Below, one piece after another: positions 26,501-32,120 of a DNA stretch of 32,120 bases (position 1 is the stretch's first letter; every line of letters begins with the position of its first letter). The notes below the pieces were generated by a model that was not told the DNA's origin, ran no database searches, and saw only the letters and a list, made by a program, of their open reading frames with translations. A program made the position numbers and the translations under genes. Origin of the DNA: Paenibacillus gorillae (GTDB lineage: Bacteria; Bacillota; Bacilli; Paenibacillales; Paenibacillaceae); assembly GCF_000513275.1 (NCBI RefSeq), contig NZ_CBVJ010000096.1, positions 1 through 32,120 of the forward strand, in the 5' to 3' direction.

Positions 26501-27216
26501 TCCAGATACCAGTGCGAGGATGGATCGGCAGCGCTTAGCGGACCATATTTAATTGAACCATCCGTCCTATCCTCGTACAAATATTGTCCATCCCGGTACT
26601 GATTGCCGATGCGTATCGGCAGAAGCTCCGACACGGGCTCCAGCTTCCACTGCGGACTTTCAAACGTAATGTTAATGTCACTGCTGACCTCTGCAAAACC
26701 GAGCTGATCCTCGACGTGCAGCACTAGATTCGATGCCGAAGGTGCAGAGGCGCTCTTGATGACGATAAAGCCCGGACGGTTCGACTCGTGGAAAGACCAT
26801 TGATCCGTAGCCGCGCTCGCGGTGATCTCTCGGCTCGTCACTGCATCCCTTCGTTTGGATACCTCCGCCATCGTCAGATAGTGACCGGTCTCACGGTTTT
26901 TAAGCCGTTTATTGCCGTTATAATCCTCCACCTGCCAATGCGAGCTTTCATTCGTTATGTTTGTAAAGCCATAGCGTACGATTCCATTCGAATCCTCGTA
27001 CAAATAATTGTTTTGCCATCTGTTTTTCAACCGGACATAGCTTGCCCCAGACGCCAGACTTGCAGCAAGCGCCGTATCATCGGCCTCCACCGTCAGCTGC
27101 TGCCCTTCCGTACCCGCTTCCGGCGCTTCCGCCGCCGCCCCGTAAATAGGCATGCTTGTCAATAAAAGCAGCATTGCAAGCATGCAGGATAACCACCTTG
27201 CAGTAGACCTCCGCAT
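20530..27216 (-). CDS. Giant S-layer-anchored GH87-like glucanase with seven beta-trefoil units
   Basis: Secreted protein of 2228 residues. Signal peptide of about 30 residues ending near YGAAAEA. Residues 57-1053: seven units of about 140 residues, each with three Trp lobes of the QW type (for example SSHWQVED, TDQWSF, SPQWKLEP) and NGxKRxxNRxTGHY motifs, read as ricin-like beta-trefoils. About 1055-1185: CBM35-like domain (VIYEAEEAFIAGG). About 1192-1345: second CBM-like domain (ITYEAEHGK). About 1354-1725: parallel beta-helix starting VTDFGAVAGDGNDDT, with acidic motifs ADGINF, YPGDDGIAMWS and LADNIVVFGG as in GH87 alpha-1,3-glucanases. Then an Ig-like domain, Gly/Ser linker, and three SLH domains (2035-2228). 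Start ATG 27216 has AGGAGG at 9 bases. Substrate is inferred, probably alpha-1,3-glucan or a related polymer. Confidence 0.82.
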   Translation of the reverse strand: MRRSTARWLSCMLAMLLLLTSMPIYGAAAEAPEAGTEGQQLTVEADDTALAASLASGASYVRLKNRWQNNYLYEDSNGIVRYGFTNITNESSHWQVEDYNGNKRLKNRETGHYLTMAEVSKRRDAVTSREITASAATDQWSFHESNRPGFIVIKSASAPSASNLVLHVEDQLGFAEVSSDINITFESPQWKLEPVSELLPIRIGNQYRDGQYLYEDRTDGSIKYGPLSAADPSSHWYLETTTDGSGGEKVRFRNRDTGHYVVQGTDLEAVLLASSDGSSANSEWNKLSAGNNFYNFTSANPANPAAYILHAEAGGGKILSNTGVQLGWGSAQWKIELAHDIVPVRIVNFTTEKIGTSYWYEDQGQLKFGPLGQANVQNKSYQWLVEDNNGAKQFRNAGTGNYVALPVAEEGAGLKVAESAPETPTEGWIITDSTIYDDYKSFRSVTESTYYAHKADDSDLVLGGVTDPETDAAQWLLEDLNVSTDGTLQYVRISSVWQNMFLYEDDAGRLKYGNPKADDQSSHWLIEKFNGRKRIQNRETGHYINLDPNGGGIKVTEVEDENNGAIWVIKDLGGPKLINSVLDKNNIEGQQKFINLQGLTKYAEYSVINPAWSSPRWTFVPVSDAMPSYIRLKSKDSGQYLYEVTEPGADLGKVKNGNVGVENKASVWFVEGTDAADQFRLKNLSTGQYITMEDIGAGEDAPDKQVNTYKDICLCWGSAKWKLQTSDSEGFINIVSAWDRHILYTAGDYTKISRLVASQDAAKFAIEAVTVEQPLPEEAIRIKNSANGQYLYENKGGIIMYGAIQPSNGYSHWFIQDVNGRKQIVNRVTGHVLTTQHDYTYITAEEPAADSAAQSWSIENAPAQGSYLVRSLNGSYNDEYLNVQNSAGYVERGLYPDSFGSLQWKLEQAPEQFETPEMGEARNDVTSTPIFSDTHYINIVSKVTGELLVEQNGTVSTQAVNGSSSAAQWLLQEYNGRKLLQNRQSGRYLSAELTTSALEAGNNLIQWTLNERGGYVTASSAADGSGVLTDSASGTSYGVPATADASLWKLNPIAADVIYEAEEAFIAGGVAVKTTTAGFSGEGYADGFTAVGGKIAFTVNAQAAGNYETAVRYNNASAEAKRFNVYVNGLPSGHVELPAAQGWSTAELDLALRSGINTVSLQVDGAGDGGAAIDYLIVKNSVGKAFRGATLPYITYEAEHGKTNGTLIEPSRLYKEVASEASGRQAVTLANTGEYVEFETAEAANALTLRFSMPDSSDGTGINASLGLYVNGELRERLSLTSKHAWEYGSYPWSNDPSQGSPHRFFDEAHVLIGDVPAGSVIRLQKDAADTADYYTIDLIDLEQVADAFAQPANFLSVTDFGAVAGDGNDDTAALLAAITAAKAQGKGVWFPQGIFHFTGDNITLDQITIRGSGMWHTTLIGARFIGQGTNIQVYDLLIDGELNIRDDEASTHAFEGAFGKGSVIQNVWVEHSKTGLWLTKVKNRAAGGDVYFDEITDGLHMVGLRLRNLMADGINFCVGTQDSMMEQSDIRYPGDDGIAMWSFLVPSINNTARFNTVSLPWLADNIVVFGGHGNKIQDNVTSDTITNGAGIAVSTRFNPVPFTGTTIVERNTLIRNGSYDTGYQVNLGAIWIFAGEKDLDGEVIVRNNTALDSTYSGLVVHGDFRVDKVKLIDNVLDGMGTSGVEVTKNVKGSIEVDNVIVRGERISPVTNSAEGFAFKEINEGFASILKPFHIDFGGSSGKLTLKAGASRALVVLKANGDNVTPQAAIAAGNSSIASVSGGNIITGVTTGTTTIAITVDGTTRTYTLSVIPADGNGGNGSGPGTGSGGGSVPVDNNADTSANDSKLKNALKDNPSTVSFTAGANGVSFSVQALLEAEKSNPNAIIVVENGGAAYRFPLSQVDKALKEAGITATANAVWTFAVNQLTEAALSELRKHAAEAGLELKGSPVDFSITVKAGDRTVQVTSFGGIYVARTIIVDGKLDSSKTTALVYDSSTGQFRYVPALFESISGDKTLVTIKSVSNSIYVIASYSKTYADIAGHWAKADIELLSAKRILNGASEDRFEPNKAVTRAEFAAMLVRSLGLPQQAGDAVSAPGFKDVKGSEWFAPAVASAVKYGLLKGYDDGTFKPNRTISREEMAVMAANALKLFGQAQSQGAGESSAAAGTFTDANTISAWAAESVKLAVSGGIMNGIKEDVFSPKENSTRAQAAVILKRLLQSLELLNK

Positions 27217-27271
27217 CAATCGGATCCTCCTCAATGGAATGGAATAAATGCCTTTCCTTTCCATCATAGAA

Positions 27272-27285
27272 TGCAACCGCTTACA
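27272..27285 (-). promoter_or_regulatory. Putative CcpA cre site in the leader of the GH87-like gene
   Basis: TGTAAGCGGTTGCA on the minus strand fits TGNAANCGNWNNCA, with one departure from stricter versions. It lies 56 bases upstream of the start codon, suggesting carbon catabolite repression. The promoter itself is not clear. Confidence 0.5.
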
Positions 27286-27423
27286 GGACGAGGTGCGCTT
27301 CTAAACGGACTAGGTGTTTTTTTACGTATTAGCGGAATAAGAGACATTATCAACAGATTCATAGACAAAGATTGACGGAAAGAGTATGATCATATCTGAT
27401 TATTTCATATTGCACAGAAAATG

Positions 27424-27600
27424 GTGCTTTCGATCCAAAATTTCCGATCGGATGCTTAAAAGGGAAGCCGGTGCAAATCCGGCGCGGTCCCGCCACTGTA
27501 ATTGACGAGCAGCCCTTGAAGGGAGCCACTGACAGCTAAGGCTATCGGGAAGGCCAAGGGAAGCGATGACTCATGAGCCAGGAGACCTGCCTTTTTCTGA
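27424..27600 (+). promoter_or_regulatory. Cobalamin riboswitch
   Basis: AdoCbl-type B12 aptamer. The hallmark core is at 27469-27500: AAAAGGGAAGCCGGTGCAAA just upstream of CCGGCGCGGTCCCGCCACTG. The 3' signature GAGCCAGGAGACCTGCC lies at about 27575-27591. With B12 bound the downstream gene is expected to be switched off. A weak promoter candidate upstream is TTGACG (27372-27377) with TCTGAT (27395-27400). Confidence 0.95.
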
Positions 27601-27663
27601 TGTTTCTATTTTTCTTCGGGAGGTGAGAAAAGAGAAACGCGGCTTGCGATAGACGCTTGCGTT

Positions 27664-27728
27664 GCGTCGGCGGCTGCTGTTCTTTGTTGGTAAACCGCCC
27701 CTGCTTGGAGGCGGCTTTTTTGTTTTTT
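27664..27728 (+). terminator. Expression platform of the B12 riboswitch
   Basis: CCGCC (27695-27699) pairs with GGCGG (27710-27714) and a run of T follows, an intrinsic terminator in the leader. The upstream GGCGGC (27669-27674) can pair with the same CCGCC and would form the antiterminator. Control is thus probably by transcription termination. Confidence 0.75.
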
Positions 27729-27762
27729 TATTCTATATATATGAAAGGATGCGACAACACTA

Positions 27763-30700
27763 GTGAAATCTTATCTTTTACGAAAATGGACGGCTTTGGC
27801 ATTATCCTTGTTCGTCTTTCTATCCATGTTCAGCATTGCCCCTTTTACAGGGCATAAAGCGTATGCAGCTTCCGGGACCAATCCGAATCTAGGACCGTTC
27901 ACAATTTACGAATACATTCCAGCGCCAGGACAGTTCTCCAACACCTACTTAATGAGCGATCCAAATGCGGAATGGAACAATAATTTGAGCAAAATTATGC
28001 CTCTCGGCGCATTTGGCGGCTATGTAATTTTCAAAATGGACGAACCAATTGTCGATAGCCCTCTCCACCCTTACGGTGTTGACTTTAACGTATACGGAAA
28101 TGCTTTAACCGGCTTTTTTGAACCTGGCGCAATTGCCGTAGCCCAAGATGACGGTACAGGAAAACCCGGAAAATGGTATAACATCGCCGGCTCCGAGCAT
28201 TACGAGGATGCAGCGATATGGGACTATAAGGTCAACTATACAAACCCGGACCCCGATTTTGCCATAACCAACGGCATCAATATTCCTTGGACGGATAATC
28301 AAGGAAATACCGGTGAGATCAAGACCACTGCCTATTTAAGGCCCTATTATCCCATCCCAAATAATTATCCATTAAGGCCTGCCGATTTTACCAACACAGG
28401 CTACAGTTATTCTGGCGTTAATATCAACGTTAGAAATAATGCTTTCGGTTATGCCGACAGCCATCCGAATAATTCTGGACCTTATGATGTTCTCGGAAAC
28501 CCCTATGGAGCAACCGCCCCAAATGGCGACCCCATCGATATCGCCTGGGCTGTGGACGAAGACGGAAAACCAGCTAATCTAGAATCTATCGATTATGTAA
28601 AAGTATATACAGCCGTTCAAATCGACGGCGGCATGTTCGGTGAGGTCAGTACCGAAGTTAGCGGACTCACCATCGCTAAGCCCGCTGAAAGTATAACGGG
28701 CGTGACTAAGGATCTAAAAACACTGTCTCTCACAAGCACCTCGCCTGGCGCTTTGCCGCAGGTCTGGCATTTGACACCAGGACAGTATGTTTACGATGAC
28801 ATTATCGTCGATGCGGAGAGCATTAAAATTACAGCTAACGGCGATGCCGCAAATATTTACGTAAATAATACCCGAGGCACGGCCAATGCTCCAGTCAGCA
28901 AAGTGCTTACGCTAAGCGATTCAGAGCCACGGCTCGTCCGGGTCATTGCCCAAGATGGCAATAAACAGCCTGTTATTTATTATCTATGCCTACGCAAGGG
29001 CAAAGTATCAAAGCCGAGCAGCGGATCAGTAGATGCTGCTATTGAAAGCGCCGCGAGACAGATTTTGAACAAAGATGTCACCTCGGACTGGGAAGCGGCA
29101 GGACTCGCAAGAGCCGGCTATAAAGTACCCGAGAGTTACTACAATAAGCTAATCGAACGCATTACCCAAGCAAACGGCAATTTTTCCAACGTTACCGATT
29201 ATGAGCGGCTCTCTCTTGCCATTACAGCCCTCGGCTACGATGCGACGAACTTCGCATCACATAATCTGATTGAGAAGATCCATAACTTCAACAATATTAC
29301 GGCTCAAGGCGTAAACGGTCCTATCTATGGTCTCATTGCGCTTGATTCCGGCGGATATACGATTCCGGAAGACGCAAAGTGGAGCCGCGACAGTCTAGTC
29401 GACAAAATTATTGAGTACAAAAATCAAGACGGCGGCTACGGGTATGATGGAACAACCAGCACACCGGATATGACCGCGATGGCGCTTATCGCTCTGGCTC
29501 CATATATGGATCAAGAGCCGGCCAAAACAGCTGGGGAGCTGGCTGTACAATGGCTTTCCGCGCAGCAGCAGCCGCATGGCGGCTATGATGACAGCAGCGA
29601 AAGCGTTGCCCAAGCCATCATTGCGCTTACAGCAGCTGGCTTCGATCCGACTGATGCCGACTATACGAAAAATAATGTCAGCTTGGTTGACCGGCTGCTC
29701 TCCTTCCGCAAAGCGGACGGCGGCTATAGCCATAAGCTGACAGATGGCTCCAGCAATGCATTTTCCACTGAGCAAGCACTGCAGGCATTGGTCGCCTACC
29801 AGCTCTATACAGAAAACAACGGAAGACTTTACGATTATACCCAGACCGAGCTTCCAGGGGTCGAATTTGGTGTAACAGTCAATACCATTATTCAAGGCCC
29901 GGATGCACAAATATACCAAGGTGCTGCACATGGCGTTACTGCAATGGATGCACTATTCCAAGTAGCAGACATAAATGACATTGAAGTCGGATTTGATAAC
30001 AGCGGCACATACGTAACCAGCATCAAAGGCATTGCACAGGGTTTGTACGGCGGTTTTGACGGCTGGATGTTTGTCGTCAAGCGTGACAATCAATGGGTGA
30101 TACCGTCAGTCAGTATGGCGGGCTTCAAGCTGAACAAAAACGACCAGTTGCTGATTTATTATGGAGAAATGGATACGCAGCTCGTACAATCCGTTACACT
30201 GTCTCCGACACAACCGAAGGCAGGTGAAGATTTCACCGTCTCCGTCAATAAGTGGACATGGGACTGGGATAATAACGCAGAGCTCATAACACCAGCGGCA
30301 GGTGCCACGGTAACGATAGCTGGTGTGTCGGCCGTCATCGACAATAACGGCGTGGCAAGCTTTACCGGGGGGATCCCGGCCGCCGGTTCATATGAAGCGG
30401 TTATTACTCATCTGCGTGAAAACAAAGGACCGGCGGTCGTCCGCGACACCCGTCCGGTTACAATACAATCCGCGAATGTGGAGCCAGTCACTCGCACCGT
30501 TACACTTTCTGTCGTTGGCGACACTCAAAAGGGTACGATCGTCAACAACAAAACGATCGAGCTTGCTGATGGCGATACTGCATTTTCCGTACTCCATCGT
30601 GAACTAGGATCGAAAGTGGTCTATTCAGGCTCAGGCCCGTCCATCTACGTCTCCGCCATCGATGGGCTCACCGAATTTGACCGGGGACCAAAAAGCGGCT

Positions 30701-31941
30701 GGATGTTCGCCGTTAACGGCATTTATCCGGAAGTCAGCGCCGGCATCTATACACTGAAAGACAAAGACCGGGTGACCTGGAACTATACCGTAGACCTTGG
30801 TCAGGATCTTAACGCTGGCATGCCGCCGGATACAACATCGGCTATTAGCAAAGAATTGGAGCAAGCTTTCGGCCAATTGGCCATTAAAGCGGATAATACG
30901 CTGCCGATCGGACAAACGATTCGTACGACAGAAGTTTTGAACCGCAACAACGCGATGAGCAAGCAGCAAGTCGAAGAACTGTTGAAGGCATTGCAGGCTG
31001 GGCTGGTCTCAGTTAGCAAAACTACGTCAACCGACAAGGAAACCGTCATCTCCGATAGCTTTGGAGAAGCTAAGCTTGTCGTTCCAGCAGGCGCAACAAC
31101 CGGACCGCTTACGATTTCCATTCAGGAATTAAAGGAACAGCGCCCGGGGCTTGCTACATCAGTCTTTGAATTCACGCCGAAGGATACCGTATTCGGCAAA
31201 GCTGTATACGTCCAATTCAAAGTTCCCGTTCAAACAGCGAACCCTGATGACCTGGTAATCTGCTGGCTGAACGAGCGCACCGGCGAGTGGATTCCTATCC
31301 CTTCCGTGCTGGATTTGAAAACAGGACTCATTACCGGCAAAGTGACTCACTTCACCAAATTTGCCGTTATTGACCGCAGTAAGCTGAACACGCCGCGTCC
31401 AACATTTACAGATGAAAGCCTGATCTCGTCATGGGCGCTGGAAGCTGTTCATCGTGTGTTTGAATCCAAAGTGATGGTCGGAGTTAGCGATACCGAGCTT
31501 CGTTTTGCTCCTAAGCAGTCCATGACGCGAGCAGAATTTGCCAAGTTAATTGTTAATCTGCTTAACGAAACGCCAGCTGCCGAAGCCAAGCAAATTTTCA
31601 AAGATGTTAAGCCGTCAAGCTGGTACTACGGCAGTGTAATGAAGGCGCAAGAATTAGGCATTATTCAAGGCATCTCGGCTACGGAATTCAAGCCGGATCA
31701 GGCGATTACCCGCCAAGAGATGGCTATTATGATTGCCAGAGCGTTCAAATTGGCAGGAGGATCTGATGCAGTTGCCTATAAAGATCAGGCAAGCATCTCG
31801 CCTTCCGCGCTTGAAGCCGTGCAAGCGGTAAGCTCGCAAGGGATCATGACCGGTTCGGGTGGATATTTCAGTCCGAAAGCACCGGTAACCCGGGAAATGG
31901 CGGCGGTTGTCGCTGACAAGCTGCTGAATCAAACGAAATAA
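27763..31941 (+). CDS. SLH-anchored transcobalamin/intrinsic factor-like surface protein
   Basis: Secreted protein of 1392 residues behind a B12 riboswitch. Signal peptide to about residue 36 (HKAYA-AS). About 40-310: beta-rich domain with PYGVDFNVYGNAL and GKWYNIAGSEHYEDA, a pattern I associate with surface proteins of B12-regulated loci. About 312-413: beta domain. About 424-695: alpha/alpha toroid of the terpene cyclase/transcobalamin type, with repeated QDGGYGYDG, PHGGYDDSSESVAQAIIAL and ADGGYSHKL. About 700-806 and 911-1012: two DUF4430 domains (FDGWMFVVKRDNQW; KSGWMFAVNGIYPE), the transcobalamin C-terminal-like fold, flanking an Ig-like domain. About 1084-1205: ZU5-like domain. 1210-1392: three SLH domains. 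Start GTG 27763 has a weak AAAGGA upstream. Inferred role: capture of corrinoids at the cell surface. Confidence 0.85.
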   Translation: MKSYLLRKWTALALSLFVFLSMFSIAPFTGHKAYAASGTNPNLGPFTIYEYIPAPGQFSNTYLMSDPNAEWNNNLSKIMPLGAFGGYVIFKMDEPIVDSPLHPYGVDFNVYGNALTGFFEPGAIAVAQDDGTGKPGKWYNIAGSEHYEDAAIWDYKVNYTNPDPDFAITNGINIPWTDNQGNTGEIKTTAYLRPYYPIPNNYPLRPADFTNTGYSYSGVNINVRNNAFGYADSHPNNSGPYDVLGNPYGATAPNGDPIDIAWAVDEDGKPANLESIDYVKVYTAVQIDGGMFGEVSTEVSGLTIAKPAESITGVTKDLKTLSLTSTSPGALPQVWHLTPGQYVYDDIIVDAESIKITANGDAANIYVNNTRGTANAPVSKVLTLSDSEPRLVRVIAQDGNKQPVIYYLCLRKGKVSKPSSGSVDAAIESAARQILNKDVTSDWEAAGLARAGYKVPESYYNKLIERITQANGNFSNVTDYERLSLAITALGYDATNFASHNLIEKIHNFNNITAQGVNGPIYGLIALDSGGYTIPEDAKWSRDSLVDKIIEYKNQDGGYGYDGTTSTPDMTAMALIALAPYMDQEPAKTAGELAVQWLSAQQQPHGGYDDSSESVAQAIIALTAAGFDPTDADYTKNNVSLVDRLLSFRKADGGYSHKLTDGSSNAFSTEQALQALVAYQLYTENNGRLYDYTQTELPGVEFGVTVNTIIQGPDAQIYQGAAHGVTAMDALFQVADINDIEVGFDNSGTYVTSIKGIAQGLYGGFDGWMFVVKRDNQWVIPSVSMAGFKLNKNDQLLIYYGEMDTQLVQSVTLSPTQPKAGEDFTVSVNKWTWDWDNNAELITPAAGATVTIAGVSAVIDNNGVASFTGGIPAAGSYEAVITHLRENKGPAVVRDTRPVTIQSANVEPVTRTVTLSVVGDTQKGTIVNNKTIELADGDTAFSVLHRELGSKVVYSGSGPSIYVSAIDGLTEFDRGPKSGWMFAVNGIYPEVSAGIYTLKDKDRVTWNYTVDLGQDLNAGMPPDTTSAISKELEQAFGQLAIKADNTLPIGQTIRTTEVLNRNNAMSKQQVEELLKALQAGLVSVSKTTSTDKETVISDSFGEAKLVVPAGATTGPLTISIQELKEQRPGLATSVFEFTPKDTVFGKAVYVQFKVPVQTANPDDLVICWLNERTGEWIPIPSVLDLKTGLITGKVTHFTKFAVIDRSKLNTPRPTFTDESLISSWALEAVHRVFESKVMVGVSDTELRFAPKQSMTRAEFAKLIVNLLNETPAAEAKQIFKDVKPSSWYYGSVMKAQELGIIQGISATEFKPDQAITRQEMAIMIARAFKLAGGSDAVAYKDQASISPSALEAVQAVSSQGIMTGSGGYFSPKAPVTREMAAVVADKLLNQTK

Positions 31942-31948
31942 ATACTCG

Positions 31949-31997
31949 AAAGCCGTGAATCGTCTGTCTATCCAGACGATTCACGGCTTTTTTTTTT
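31949..31997 (+). terminator. Terminator of the transcobalamin-like gene
   Basis: AAAGCCGTGAATCGTCTG (31949-31966) pairs perfectly with CAGACGATTCACGGCTTT (31973-31990), followed by seven further T. Confidence 0.95.
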
Positions 31998-32069
31998 ACA
32001 CTCGCTAGAGTGCATGCTTCGGATGATTACCGTAATAGGCTCAGCCAAGGCGTTTAAAGGAATGAACTT

Positions 32070-32120
32070 ACTCCAGCGAAGCTGATTCGCTATAGAGCGA
32101 AGCTAATTTCGCTCTTTCCC
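32070..32120. repeat. Intergenic palindrome island E, cut by the window end
   Basis: AGCGAAGCTGATTCGCTATA and AGAGCGAAGCTAATTTCGCT are adjacent hairpin units of the same GCGAA family as the other islands. The island continues beyond the window. Confidence 0.7.

Noticed and set aside
27424..27762. Idea that the B12 riboswitch also controls the divergent giant gene
   Set aside because: The aptamer is only on the plus-strand transcript; the minus-strand leader shows no B12 motifs.

Overview
The window looks like a chromosomal segment of a Paenibacillus-type member of the Bacillales. Evidence: strong AGGAGG-type ribosome binding sites, frequent TTG and GTG starts, a T-box in front of argS, a YjcZ-type mini-protein, DUF2642, DUF4178 and DUF4247 proteins, PspA behind a sigma-W-like promoter, and two very large secreted proteins anchored by S-layer homology (SLH) domains. 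No phage, transposase, CRISPR array, rRNA or tRNA gene is visible.

Layout. 1-391: intergenic island of GCGAA/TTCGC palindromes. 392-658: DUF2642 protein. 860-3104 (minus): EamA transporter with a repeat-expanded loop, a cluster of DnaA-box-like sites, and an EstA-like esterase. 3246-5918 (plus): sigma-W-like promoter, pspA, a frameshifted DUF350 gene, a DUF4178 gene and a DUF4247 lipoprotein gene, i.e. an envelope-stress operon. 5919-6830: second palindrome island with a 256-bp-period duplication. 6855-9208: YjcZ-type gene, then T-box and argS. 9298-11522: divergent XRE regulator and FabF-like ketosynthase. 11523-12258: no gene; microsatellites and a third island. 12326-14128: small zinc-ribbon-like protein, luciferase-like monooxygenase, small hypothetical gene. 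14265-14475: fourth island. 14545-18109 (minus): SDR dehydrogenase, threonine synthase, stand-alone MurG. 18307-20321 (minus): ArsR regulator, SRPBCC protein and sugar dehydrogenase lipoprotein, with two palindromic operators around the SRPBCC promoter. 20530-27216 (minus): 2228-residue secreted protein with seven beta-trefoil units, two CBM-like domains, a GH87-like beta-helix and three SLH domains. 27424-31941 (plus): cobalamin riboswitch controlling a 1392-residue secreted protein resembling transcobalamin/intrinsic factor, also with SLH domains. The window ends in a fifth island.

The most notable locus is 27424-31941. A B12 riboswitch with a terminator-type platform precedes a cell-surface protein that combines an alpha/alpha toroid with two DUF4430 (transcobalamin C-terminal-like) domains. 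The natural inference is a Gram-positive surface trap for corrinoids. It is divergent from a giant surface glucanase-like protein with a CcpA-type cre site in its leader, so the two surface proteins probably answer to different nutrient signals. Other points of interest are the DnaA-box cluster, a roughly 60-bp palindromic element repeated at four intergenic loci, and the compact ArsR operator architecture.
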